From assembly GCF_023074185.1 (NCBI RefSeq), contig NZ_JADPKY010000105.1:1-33896 (forward strand): DNA of 33,896 nucleotides, given 5' to 3'. This document shows, in pieces, positions 15,245-23,469 of the stretch. This stretch comes from Bradyrhizobium sp. 132 (lineage in GTDB: Bacteria; Pseudomonadota; Alphaproteobacteria; Rhizobiales; Xanthobacteraceae). Position numbers and translations under genes: made by a program. Under the pieces are notes generated by a model, which was not told the DNA's origin, made no database searches, and worked only from the letters and a program-made list of their open reading frames with translations. The first letter of the stretch is position 1, and every line of letters begins with the position of its first letter.

Positions 15245-17215
15245 ATGTGCGGACTGCAAACTTCGGTTTCAGCAATCGCGTCCATTCTACTACCCGAACA
15301 GGACAGTCAGGCCGTGCCGAAGTTTGTAAAGTCACCATTAACGATCATAGCGCTGCTGCTCGGCTTCACGCTTGCGAGCTTTTGGGCCATGATCACCTGG
15401 AAGGCCATGCAGGAAAGAGGGCTCGCCTTCGCCAAGGCCGGATCCGAGACCCAGGCGCTCACGCATTCTCTCGCACAGCACGCCTCAAAGAGTTTCAACG
15501 CGGTGGCGCTCGCGCTGTTCGGAGCGGGCCAGTACATCCGGCATTCCGACAAATCCGCGCGTGCGTCGGCCGAAATCAACGATCTGCTTGCTCAATACGC
15601 GAAGAACATTCCTCAGGCGCGCGAACTGGGAGTGCTGGGGGAGACCGGCGACTGGATGTTTTCTTCGTTCGAAACCGTGCCGGCGGTCAACAACGGCGAT
15701 CGCGAGTATTTCCGCTACCATCAATCCAACCATGAAGACGCGGCGCCCCGCATCAGCGATCCGCTGATCTCCCGCGTCACGGGAAGGCCCACCCTCCTGA
15801 TGACCCAGCGGCTTGCGAATGGCGACGGCTCGTTCGGAGGCGTGGTGTTTGCTGCTATCGATCTTGCGTATTTCAGGTCGTTCTACCAAGGATTCGAAGC
15901 AGACCAGGACCGCTCCGTCACACTCATGAAGACGAACGGCAAGGTTCTCGTCCATCGCCGCGACGATCAGGTCGGCAAGGACGTCGCGGGAAGCTCGTTG
16001 TTTGTGAGCCGCCTCAAGGAGGTCGAAACGGGCCTGTATTCCATCGTGTCGCCTTTTGATGGCCGCGTGAAGCAATTTGCCTATGAGAGGGCGTCCGATT
16101 TTCCAATCGTGATCAGCGTCGCGACTCCCGAGGACGCTGTCTTGGAGGCCTGGCGCCGAGATCGGAACTTTGATTTCCTGCTAGGCGGCGCAGTGTCCAC
16201 GATCCTGATCGCTCTGGGGCTGGTATTGGCCAAGCAGATCCGTAGACGCACGGTGCTGGCTAGATTGCTGCGCGAGCGAGAGCGTGGATACAGGTTGCTC
16301 GCTGAAAACGTCGAGGACGTCGTTACCCGGTTCGATCAGACCGGTCACAGACTGTATATCTCCCCCTCGGTCGAGAAGCTCCTCGGCTGGACGCCCTCGG
16401 AAGTTCTGCAGCAGCCCGCCTATTCCAACATCCACCCGGCCCACCGGGATCTCGTGAAGAGTCTGATTGCGGAACTCGGGCCGCAGACACCGACGGGAAC
16501 CGCGGAGTATCTGACGCGCTGCCGCAACGGCAACTACGTGTGGGTCGAGACCCAGATGAACTATGTCGATGATCCGGACGAGCCCGGCCCGGAGATCATC
16601 GGCGTGATCCGGGACATCTCCAAGCGCAAGGCTGCCGAGGAGCAACTCGTCGCCGCAAACGAGCAGCTCAAGGCGCTCTCCGAAACCGACCCCCTCACTG
16701 AGATTGCGAACCGGCGGCGCTTTGACCGGTTGTTGGATGCTGAATTCAAGCGGTGCCAGCGTTCGGGCTCGCCCCTTTCCGTGCTGTTCATCGATATCGA
16801 CAAGTTCAAGTCTTTCAACGACACATACGGTCATTCCGCGGGCGACGACTGCATCCGGCACGTTGCGAAGGCCATCGCGTCCTGCCTGAAAAGGCCGGCC
16901 GATCTGGTTGCGCGCTACGGTGGCGAGGAATTCGCCGTTCTTCTCCCCGAGACGGCATCCGGCAATGCCGAGTCAGTCGCCGAGACCATCCGTCAATCGA
17001 TCACCGACCTCTGCATCGCGCATCAAGGAAGCCCCGACGGGTGCATTACGACCAGCGTCGGGGCGGCAGGGGGCAAGTGCGATGCGAGAACATCCCCGGC
17101 TTCAATGCTGGCTGCGGCCGACGGCGCATTGTATTTGGCCAAAGAGCAGGGGCGCAACCGGGTCTGTGCTGCAGCCGAAACACCCAGCATCAGGCTGGTG
17201 AGACCCGCCGGTTAG
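15245..17215 (+). CDS. Cache-PAS-GGDEF diguanylate cyclase
   Basis: Up to 656 aa. A membrane segment (about 32-50), a periplasmic double-Cache sensor region (about 55-300, with VNNGDREYFRYH and DPLISRVTGRP), a second membrane segment (about 311-330), a PAS domain (about 345-460) and a GGDEF domain (about 475-640). The GGEEF active site is at 559-563 with metal ligand D517 in FIDIDKFK. RPAD, five residues before it (550-553), is a complete inhibitory I-site. It is therefore predicted to make c-di-GMP from two GTP in response to a periplasmic ligand, with product inhibition. The start is uncertain: a GTG at 15314 (VPKFVKSPL) gives a neater cytosolic leader and avoids overlap with upstream ORFs. 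Monocistronic. Confidence 0.93.
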   Translation: MCGLQTSVSAIASILLPEQDSQAVPKFVKSPLTIIALLLGFTLASFWAMITWKAMQERGLAFAKAGSETQALTHSLAQHASKSFNAVALALFGAGQYIRHSDKSARASAEINDLLAQYAKNIPQARELGVLGETGDWMFSSFETVPAVNNGDREYFRYHQSNHEDAAPRISDPLISRVTGRPTLLMTQRLANGDGSFGGVVFAAIDLAYFRSFYQGFEADQDRSVTLMKTNGKVLVHRRDDQVGKDVAGSSLFVSRLKEVETGLYSIVSPFDGRVKQFAYERASDFPIVISVATPEDAVLEAWRRDRNFDFLLGGAVSTILIALGLVLAKQIRRRTVLARLLRERERGYRLLAENVEDVVTRFDQTGHRLYISPSVEKLLGWTPSEVLQQPAYSNIHPAHRDLVKSLIAELGPQTPTGTAEYLTRCRNGNYVWVETQMNYVDDPDEPGPEIIGVIRDISKRKAAEEQLVAANEQLKALSETDPLTEIANRRRFDRLLDAEFKRCQRSGSPLSVLFIDIDKFKSFNDTYGHSAGDDCIRHVAKAIASCLKRPADLVARYGGEEFAVLLPETASGNAESVAETIRQSITDLCIAHQGSPDGCITTSVGAAGGKCDARTSPASMLAAADGALYLAKEQGRNRVCAAAETPSIRLVRPAG

Positions 17216-17769
17216 CGTCGGATTGGTCGAAGTCGGCCCAATGCTCACCGCGCGAGCTCAGGTGAGCAGCGCCTCCGTAGTTTCACGACCAGGATGCTTA
17301 ATCGTTTCTCATCGCGCGACTGCAAATCAGTTCGATCAGCTTGATCCTGTACTATCTCGGTGGCTTCATGAGGTCAGCTTCTGCCCGTTGCGCACCTCCA
17401 CTTACACAGCCACTATGTCTCCCTTCAGGAGATAAGCCGACTCCAAGTCAAGTCGGCGACGGAAGTCAGCCTGTGACCCGAAGCCGACCTGTCTTGGCGC
17501 AGCGGCCGGTCGGAAATCGGGTGGATCGCTCTGAGTGAAATCCTATCGTGGGCGGGCGCACATAGGAGCACGACATGCACAAGTTTCACTCTATCGCAGC
17601 TCTTTGTGGAGATGGCCTCCGACCAGAACTGCGAGAGCTGTTCGAACGGCTGGCGATTGATCCTCAGTCTGGGCTGCACATCCGTGCCGACGGCATGGTC
17701 CAAGCCGGCCCCGATCCCGTCTCCAAGGCGTCCACTCGAACTGAAAACACAAACAGAGGAATTAGCTAC
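17216..17769. other. 554-bp gap with one short inverted repeat
   Basis: GTCGGC at 17452-17457 and GCCGAC at 17483-17488 enclose a short TGACCC-containing unit akin to the dispersed repeats. The open frame from 17575 into the SnoaL-like gene has a low-complexity, poorly protein-like leader and is taken as untranslated. Confidence 0.4.
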
Positions 17770-18222
17770 ATGTCGAAGGAAAGTGACAACAAGGCCATCG
17801 TGGGTCGCTGGTTTACAGACTTTTGGGGAGCGACCTGCAACCTGAATATCGTGGACGAACTCGCAGCGCCGGACATGCTGTTGCAGTATTCGCTTCACGA
17901 ACCTCGTCGTGGCCGCGACGACATCAAAGCCTTCATGACCGACTTTCGAAAGGCGTTTCCGGACCTCAACTTCTGGGGTGCGGCTGACCTGATCGCGGAA
18001 GGCGATTACGTGGTCGGACGCTGGGAAGGTGGTGGCACGCACACCGGGCCGGCCTTCGGCGACTTTTTGGCGGGATCACTGCCTGCGAACACAGGGCGCA
18101 ACATGAAGTTCACCGGTACGACCGTCCTGAAGCTTAAGGATGGCAAGATTGTCGAGGAGATCGGCCTCGACGATGGTGTGGCGGCCTTGACACAGCTTGG
18201 ACTTATCAAGGCTGCCGCATAG
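17770..18222 (+). CDS. SnoaL-like polyketide cyclase family / NTF2-fold protein
   Basis: 150 aa from the ATG at 17770. An AGAGGA lies upstream, and the preceding 65 codons of the longer frame do not resemble the family. The fold markers are KAIVGRWFTDFWG at the start, RGRDDIKAFMTDFRKAFPDL, GDYVVGRWEGGGTHTGPAF and FTGTTVLKLKDGKIVEEIGL, in the order seen in ester-cyclase (SnoaL) proteins. In true polyketide cyclases these act on anthracycline precursors; the many proteobacterial homologues have unknown substrates. No biosynthetic cluster is nearby, so a housekeeping or detoxification role is more likely. Confidence 0.88.
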   Translation: MSKESDNKAIVGRWFTDFWGATCNLNIVDELAAPDMLLQYSLHEPRRGRDDIKAFMTDFRKAFPDLNFWGAADLIAEGDYVVGRWEGGGTHTGPAFGDFLAGSLPANTGRNMKFTGTTVLKLKDGKIVEEIGLDDGVAALTQLGLIKAAA

Positions 18223-18464
18223 GCGTATTTCTAATGTAACGAACGGCAACGGTAGGCCTGACATCGACCAATAGCGCCGGCGCACCATCAGCGGCGGTCT
18301 GGCCGGAATTCGGGGCGGCTTTGCCAATGATATGAATCGGGCAGCATCAGCGCAACTGTGGCGCTAGGCGTCGGCAGAGACTCGCGTCCGACGCGACGGT
18401 AACAAATATTCGTCTCCGCTGAGCGAAGAACATACCCGCGGAAGCTAAGTTCTTATTCTACAGG

Positions 18465-18490
18465 AAAAGGCCTCCGCCAGTGGCGGAGGC
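18465..18490 (-). terminator. Rho-independent terminator on the minus strand
   Basis: GCCTCCGCC and GGCGGAGGC form a perfect 9-bp stem with a 3-nt loop; read on the minus strand it runs into CTTTTCC. The only candidate gene it could serve is the broken small ORF upstream at 18587-18738. Confidence 0.65.
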
Positions 18491-18586
18491 AAGTGTAGGA
18501 GGGACACTATCGTCAGCATGGCCAACGGCATTCGCCGCGCTGCCGTTCCTCCATCAGCCGCAGACTACCGAAGAAATCACTGGAGT

Positions 18587-18738
18587 TTAAACTGCGAGCG
18601 ACGCCGTGATACGGCCGGCGTATAGCCCAATATCCTTGGCCGCGAAATCCGCCGTGCGCAGCAGAGAGACATCCGCGAGCACCATCCGGCTGAACACAAG
18701 ATGCAGACTTTCGACCTCTTCAGAACAACCCGGTTCAT
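18587..18738 (-). pseudogene. Possible frameshifted small protein gene
   Basis: One frame from 18738 reads MNRVVLK and the next continues EVESLHLVFSRMVLADVSLL and on to ITASLAV with a stop at 18587-18589. Inserting one G near 18715 would give a protein of about 50 aa. A shorter intact ORF (MVLADVSLLRTADF.., 32 aa) starts at 18685. No family recognised and no clear ribosome-binding site. The terminator at 18465-18490 on the same strand gives mild support that something here was transcribed. Confidence 0.25.
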
Positions 18739-18801
18739 TTCCGCAACGCTAGAACGACCCTTCGGCGGATGGATACATTCGTCAGGTTGGATGTCGTTAG
18801 C

Positions 18802-18835
18802 AAACAAAAGGCCCCCGGCGGGCATGCCGGAGGCC
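18802..18835 (-). terminator. Second minus-strand terminator, apparently orphaned
   Basis: GGCCCCCGGC and GCCGGAGGCC pair over 10 bp with one mismatch around loop GGGCAT. On the minus strand the hairpin is followed by TTTTGTTTG. No minus-strand gene lies upstream: that side holds the plus-strand P-ATPase remnant. Confidence 0.6.
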
Positions 18836-18914
18836 TACTTGGAGATCCAATCTTGGTTATCAAGAGCCTTTCATCCCTCCTTCTTCCGTGGTTCTTCCGT
18901 CGCGAACGGAGACT

Positions 18915-19654
18915 TACCAGTTGCGCTGAGCGCGGAGGAGCAGAACGACCGAGTCCTGATCCTCGGCAATGCCACCTTCCTCAATTCCCTCGGCGTCGAA
19001 ACGGCAGCGCTCGAAGCGAAGGCCGAGACGCTGTGGGGCGAAGGCGCGACGGTCATCAACATTGCCATCGAGGGCAAGCTGGCCGGCGTCCTCGCGATCG
19101 CCGATCCCGTCAAGCAGTCGACGCCGGCGGCACTTAAGGCGCTTGCGGCCGAGGGCATCAAGGTCATCATGCTCACCGGCGACAACCGCACGACGCGAAA
19201 GGGGTTGCCAAGCGGCTGGGCATCCCGGATGTCGAGGCGGAGGTGCTTCCGGACCAGAAGAGCGCGGTCGTGAAACAAGCTGCGCGCTCAGGAGCGCATC
19301 GTCGCCACGGCCGGCGACGGCGTGAACGATGCGCCGGCGCTCGCGGCGGCGGAAGTCGGAATCGCGATGGGCACCGGTGCCGACGTTGCCATGGAGAGCG
19401 CCGGCGTCACGCTCCTGGGCGGCAATCTATCCGGCATCGTCCGGGCCCGCCGGCTTTCGCAGACGACCATGGGCAACATCCGCCAGAACCTGTTCCTGGC
19501 GTTCATCTACAACGCCGCCGGGATTCAAATCGCGGCCGGCATCCTTTACCCGACGTTGGGCCCGCTACTGTCTCCGATCATGGTTGCCGCAGCCATGGCG
19601 CTGTCCTCGGTCAGCGTCGTGCGCAATGCGCTGCGGCTGCGGGTGACGCTGTGA
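18915..19654 (+). pseudogene. Copper/heavy-metal P1B-type ATPase, 3' remnant
   Basis: Only the C-terminal third of a CopA-like pump remains (about 245 of 750-830 aa). Present are the end of the nucleotide-binding domain (RVLILGNATFLNSLGVETAA), P-domain LTGDNRTT, hinge GDGVNDAPALAAAEVGIAMG, and the last two membrane helices (NIRQNLFLAFIYNAAG.., LSPIMVAAAMALSSVSV). The DKTGT phosphorylation site, CPC metal site and N-terminal metal-binding domains are missing. A one-base loss near 19197 and a one-base gain near 19277 put about 80 bp out of frame before the original frame resumes. VAMAGDG has become VATAGDG. Non-functional as a pump. Its position next to a recombinase suggests remains of a mobile metal-resistance module. 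Confidence 0.9.
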
Positions 19655-19804
19655 TCTCGCCCTCGGCGCTGCTGCGTGAAGCGCGGCGATAGCGGGGCCT
19701 GGCAACTCTACACGTGCCCGACGTCTGCATCCTAGACCCGGACGGCGATCTCGTCAGCCGGTTCCAAGCGTGCGGCGTGGCCACTGGGGCAACTCGTATC
19801 GATT

Positions 19805-21130
19805 CTATTTCTTGGGACGTGGCCCCTTCTCTTGAGAGAACAGCTTGGTGCGCTCGATGTTTCCTGCACGGGGAGTCCGGGCACTCAAGAAGCCGATGTA
19901 ACCCCTGCGCTTGCGTCCGTGCTGAAGGTATCCGTATTTCGCCTGAGTCCGGTCGGTTCCATGTCCCGAGGCTGCAGCAACCTCCTCGCCGGCGCCGAAC
20001 GTCTTCTTGAGATCTGCGATCAACTGGTGGCGCATCACGCTGGGCGTGATTGTCACCTCGCCCTCCGGAAACGTCTTTTCCCCGAGAACCTTGATCGCCT
20101 TACGCACAGAATTCTTGGACTTGACGCTCACGACCATGTGGCCGCCCGCCTCGCGGCAACGCGCGGCGAGGTATTTGGCCGGCTCGTCCGCAACGGTCGG
20201 GTCGACGACCACCGTTGTGAGCTCGGTGCCATAAAGGCCTTGGTGCGATTTCACAGGCATGAAGCGGATCTCGAGGCGGCGCGGATCCGGCAAGTCGAGG
20301 CGGATGCCGGCCGACCACCCCTTCGGCCGGTCGCCCGGGACCATTTCTTCGGGCCGAACCGGGACCGTCAAATGGACCGCGAGGGGAAGCAGGTGGGAGA
20401 ACTCGACTTCGACTGCCTTCATCCAGAGTTGCTGGTCCCAGGCCCGGTCCAGTTTCCCCAGAACGTGCTTCTTGCTGTTTGCTCCTCGCGCGAGCGTGGT
20501 CACGCTCGCCATTGCCATCTGATGGAAGCGCGAGCTGGGACCTTCCCACGGAAGGAGGTCCGGCTTGCCGGGAGGGTCGCGTTCGAAAGCAATCTCGATC
20601 GCATTCACCAGGACCTGCAACATCCGCCCGAGATCGGCCACCCTTGCATCGTCCTGCTGTTCGACGGCCGCGCGAACGCACGCGGTGAGCTTCCCGATGG
20701 CGATCGCCCCTCCGTAGTGTAGGGCGGCACGACGGCAGTAGAAGGTGTCGAACGAAATACCGACCGCTAACGGATCAAGGCTACCCGCCTTCAACATCCG
20801 CACGAAGATTCCCTTGTAGTCCTTCGCCGTCTTCTTATTGACGACGCGATCGGCAACAAGGGCACAGCACCGCTCGCCTCTCGCGATGACCTTAAGCACC
20901 GCCGCCAGGGGGCCACCCTCGTTATTATCGGCCTGACCCGTGCTGTCTTGTCGGCCTCCTAGCTCGCTGTCTTGTCGGCCCGTCGGCTGGCTATCTTGTT
21001 GGCCGACCTTGCCGGCAAAACCGTCGAACGGGCTTTCCGATGCTGCCCCTTCGATCGGCTGGCCCAAGTCGACATACGTTCTGTAGGGGAAAACTAGGTC
21101 GAGGCTGTCTTCGTGCATGGTGATCTGCAT
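19805..21130 (-). CDS. Divergent tyrosine recombinase / integrase
   Basis: 441 aa from the ATG at 21130; the frame stays open to a GTG at 21310, so the start is not settled. Residues about 95-160 resemble a core-binding helical domain (KKTAKDYKGIFVRMLKAG). The catalytic domain has R259 (VRPEEM), K294 (VKSHQG), R367 with H368, H390 (ASGHGTDRTQ) and nucleophile Y399 (AKYG). Spacing from R367 to GH (22-23 residues) and from GH to Tyr (10) is exactly that of lambda-type recombinases. The usual HxxR is SxxR here (S364), a notable substitution. Three 8-residue QDS repeats (about 43-66) are coded by 24-bp DNA repeats. A phased repeat array lies directly upstream of the gene and may be its arm-type binding region. 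Confidence 0.8.
   Translation of the reverse strand: MQITMHEDSLDLVFPYRTYVDLGQPIEGAASESPFDGFAGKVGQQDSQPTGRQDSELGGRQDSTGQADNNEGGPLAAVLKVIARGERCCALVADRVVNKKTAKDYKGIFVRMLKAGSLDPLAVGISFDTFYCRRAALHYGGAIAIGKLTACVRAAVEQQDDARVADLGRMLQVLVNAIEIAFERDPPGKPDLLPWEGPSSRFHQMAMASVTTLARGANSKKHVLGKLDRAWDQQLWMKAVEVEFSHLLPLAVHLTVPVRPEEMVPGDRPKGWSAGIRLDLPDPRRLEIRFMPVKSHQGLYGTELTTVVVDPTVADEPAKYLAARCREAGGHMVVSVKSKNSVRKAIKVLGEKTFPEGEVTITPSVMRHQLIADLKKTFGAGEEVAAASGHGTDRTQAKYGYLQHGRKRRGYIGFLSARTPRAGNIERTKLFSQEKGPRPKK
20942..21013. repeat. Three 24-bp tandem repeats inside the recombinase gene
   Basis: Units begin at 20942, 20966 and 20990 with GCTGTCTTGTCGGCC, GCTGTCTTGTCGGCC and GCTATCTTGTTGGCC. They code for three QDS-containing octapeptides in a flexible N-terminal linker. 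Confidence 0.85.
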
Positions 21131-21291
21131 CCCGTTTGGTCGGCGCTCTTGATTCTGAGACCGGCGGGGCTGCGCTTGTCCCGGCCGGGTCACAGTATGA
21201 GCACGGCGCCTTGCAAATCCCGAGTCCAAGCCGTCGCGCCCGACAAGGAAGGTCACCGGCAGCGGCACCGACGCCGAGCGTGCGCTGGCCA

Positions 21292-21535
21292 ACCGGTAAC
21301 ATGTGGTCACTTCCCGTACGGGAGCTCGAACTCAATCGTTACATTCGTCGAATTGATCGCGACCAAACCGGTAATCAATCGTTACAGACCTCGATCCGAC
21401 CGTTACCTCATCCGGAATCTATCGTGACCTTCCCCGAATTCATCGTTACAGTTGCCATCATTCGCTGGAGAGAAGTTACGTCAGAACAGTCGCTTATGGA
21501 CCAGCATGACTTTTTCGCCCAGAAGTGATCGTTAC
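21292..21535 (+). repeat. Phased iteron-like array, consensus ATCGTTAC every 21-22 bp
   Basis: Six octamers start at 21335 (ATCGTTAC), 21356 (ATCGCGAC), 21378 (ATCGTTAC), 21399 (ACCGTTAC), 21421 (ATCGTGAC) and 21442 (ATCGTTAC), with spacings 21, 22, 21, 22, 21. Most units carry a second half-motif about 13 bp in (TCGAATT, CCGGTAATC, TCGATCCG, CCGGAATC, CCGAATTC). Weaker members fit the same phase at 21292 (ACCGGTAAC) and 21313 (CCCGTAC). Another exact ATCGTTAC at 21528 is 86 bp on, four periods. Spacing of two helical turns puts all sites on one DNA face, as expected for cooperative binding of one protein. Confidence 0.85.
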
Positions 21536-21610
21536 CTCCAAGTGCAAGACCAGGGGGGAGCCGCCATCACAAGCATGTTGCGGCAAGCTTCAACCTTTGG
21601 CTGGCCTCCA

Positions 21611-22592
21611 TCACGGGGCTTCGCTCGGGCCGGGGTCGTCGACGAGTCGCAGGAAGGCGCCGCGCTCCGACGTCGCCGGCTTCGGCGCCTCCTTCGAAGG
21701 GGCAGCCTCAAGCAGCGCCGCGATCTCGGCGCCGACGACGCTGCTCCGCTCGAACAGCTGGCGCGCCACCGCGATCAGCGCCGACCGGTTAGCCTCGAGC
21801 AAGTCATGGCAGGTGCGATCCGCCTCGGCGAGCTCGATGCCGGCCGCTGCCCGGATGTCGGCGTAGCGGAGAAACTCCTCGGCCCGGCGCAGGTCGCCGA
21901 GATGCGTCAAGGGCGACGGCCCTGCCAGCCCCAGTCCGCCCAGCATCGCGCAGCTAAGCCTGGTGGCCTCCGCGAGATCCTCCCGGGCGCCGTCGGACGG
22001 CTCGCCGAGCAGAACTTCCTCCGCGGCGCGGCCGGCCAGCAGGACCTCGATCCGGAAGCGATAGGCGGTCGCCGTGCCGTCGAACGCGAGCGTAGCCGTG
22101 CGCATCGACATCCCGAGCCGCTGGTCCGTGCGCGTCGTGTTGGCGACGACGCCGTCGGCACCGAAGCGGAGTACGTCGACCACGGCGTGGCCTGCTTCGT
22201 GGACCGCCGTCCGCCAGCGCTGCTCGTCCGAGATGTCGGTGTCGCCGACGACAGCACGCCGGAGGTCGTCGAACCGGAGTACGCGGTTCTCGCGCCGTGC
22301 CACACGGCGCGCCTCCTTGACCACCCGCTCAGCGTCGGCGCCGGTCATGCCGGCAGCCGACGCCACGACGGCGGAGATGTCGACTGCGACGAGATCGCCC
22401 TTCAAGCGCACCCGGAATATCTTTTCGAGCTCGCCCGGCTCAGGCGGACCGATGCGCACCACGTTCTCGAAGCGACCCGCGCGGAGCAACGCGGGGTCGC
22501 AGGCCTCGACCTGGTTGGTGCAGCCGATCAGGAACACGCCCTCCCGCCTGCGCACGCCATCGACCTCCTCGAGAAGGGCGTTGACGCAGTTC
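21611..22592 (-). pseudogene. FtsH-like AAA+ zinc protease, 5'-truncated
   Basis: The sequence enters an AAA+ domain just before NCVNALLEEVDGV and keeps the second region of homology (GCTNQVEACDPALLRAGRFE), the AAA lid (GMTGADAERVVKEARRVARR) and an M41-type peptidase domain with zinc motif HEAGH. So the C-terminal half (about 325 aa) is intact, while Walker A and most of Walker B are absent, and ATP hydrolysis and unfolding would be lost. Upstream of about 22592 the DNA changes abruptly into the start of an IS110-type transposase. The present open frame to 22705 is a chimaera in the wrong transposase frame. Likely dead, unless the protease half is expressed from an internal start. Confidence 0.85.
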
Positions 22593-22783
22593 GATGCCGA
22601 TGACGGCGGGCGAAGTGTCGAGTTTCTGAGACATGGCGTGCTCCTTGTCTTGGGCGCCCCTTGCCAGCTTGTCCTGCTGGCAGGGCCGGAGCACGGCCGG
22701 ACCATTCCATTAGCGGACCATGACGCCCGCTAATTCCGTGTTGACGATCAGTTCTAACTTTGCCTAGTGATTTCAGCAGTGGC
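22593..22783 (-). mobile_element. IS110-family left-end remnant (leader plus first 14 codons)
   Basis: An ATG at 22632-22634 with AAGGAG upstream starts MSQKLDTSPAVIGI, the conserved opening of an IS110 transposase just before its first catalytic Asp. The reading breaks there and becomes the FtsH-like gene. The leader has a hairpin GCCAGC/GCTGGC flanked by CCC/GGG (about 22655-22685) and a perfect 8-bp stem ATTAGCGG/CCGCTAAT (22709-22734). IS110 elements encode a structured bridge RNA in this position, so this may be its fossil. The right end of the element is gone. Confidence 0.65.
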
Positions 22784-22984
22784 CTATTTTGCTTTGTCGC
22801 CATCGCCCAGCTTGTCCAAGGCATCAGAAAGCCGGCCCGACTTGGGCAACGCCCGCTCGCTATCGGCCAAGGTCCGGTAGGTCCGTTCCATGGCTTCCAG
22901 ATGGTGGCGTACGAAGGCGTCCTTGGCCGTTTCCAGCGCTTCCCGATATAGCTCCGCCAGTGTTAGATATTCTTCCGGGGTCAT
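22784..22984 (-). CDS. Small protein of unknown function
   Basis: 66 aa from the ATG at 22984. Fully helical and charged (MTPEEYLTLAELYREALETA.., HHLEAMERTYRTLADSERAL), ending GDGDKAK. No signal and no named domain recognised. It is divergent from the DUF6894 gene with only 44 bp between the starts, so promoters overlap. Similar short proteins, often with the word-like pattern EEYLxLAExYRxLAE, occur widely in Bradyrhizobium. Confidence 0.65.
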   Translation of the reverse strand: MTPEEYLTLAELYREALETAKDAFVRHHLEAMERTYRTLADSERALPKSGRLSDALDKLGDGDKAK

Positions 22985-23028
22985 GAGGCACCATAGGAAC
23001 CGGCACGTCTGGTTCGCATTCTTCGAAC

Positions 23029-23259
23029 ATGCCCCGATATTTCTTCCACGTCCACAACGTCGCGCCAAGCAAGGACGAGCAAGGCCAAGAGTTGCCGGAC
23101 GACGAAGCGGCATGGCGGGAGGCCACGACCTTTGCAGGCGCTCTGTTCAAGGACGTCGATGGCAAGTTCCGGCCGGGCGAAGAATGGAGCCTAGAGGTGA
23201 TGGACGAAGCCGGCAAACCGATCTACTTCATCAGCATTGGGTCTCGAAAAATGAAGTAA
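23029..23259 (+). CDS. DUF6894-family small protein
   Basis: 76 aa. The pattern MPRYFFHVHN..DEQGQELPDDEAAWREAT and a C-terminal WSLEVMDEAGKPIYFISIG strand match the small DUF6894 proteins abundant in Bradyrhizobium and Methylobacterium. Function is unknown. A GGAAC-N16-CATT sequence lies at 22996-23020, but its distance to the ATG and the mismatch make it a poor promoter candidate. Confidence 0.8.
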   Translation: MPRYFFHVHNVAPSKDEQGQELPDDEAAWREATTFAGALFKDVDGKFRPGEEWSLEVMDEAGKPIYFISIGSRKMK

Positions 23260-23469
23260 GCCCCCTTCGTTGCAGGCCTCTCATTCAAGCTACATGAATT
23301 CCGCTCGTGGCCGTCAGCTGAATAAGGTAAGGGCCGCCGACATGTCGGGTGTCTGCGGCGTTTGATTCCGGAGCGGCCTATTTTTGATTTTAGGCTCTCA
23401 AATGTTGTTGCGCCGGACGGAACTCTGAGTAGAGGATGCGCAATCACAACCCGCGCATGAGTGCCGACT

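Noticed and set aside
15177..15329. 50-aa plus-strand ORF with a CADC motif overlapping the start of the GGDEF gene
   Set aside because: No ribosome-binding site and no recognised family. It overlaps a confident gene in another frame, so it is mentioned only within the intergenic entry.
17425..18042. 205-aa minus-strand open frame
   Set aside because: It is antisense to the SnoaL-like gene and has no ribosome-binding site or protein family features.
19832..20722. 296-aa plus-strand open frame opposite the recombinase
   Set aside because: The opposite strand carries the recombinase catalytic residues at exact spacing; this frame shows no family features.
21335..21449. CRISPR array
   Set aside because: The repeats are 8 bp with 13-14 bp between them, far below CRISPR repeat and spacer lengths, and no cas genes are present.
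21452..22603. 383-aa plus-strand open frame
   Set aside because: It is the antisense of the FtsH-like AAA and HEAGH domains; GC-rich codon bias makes long spurious frames.
22996..23020. GGAAC-N16-CATT as an EcfG promoter for the DUF6894 gene
   Set aside because: The -10 element has a mismatch and lies only nine bases before the ATG, which would make a nearly leaderless transcript.
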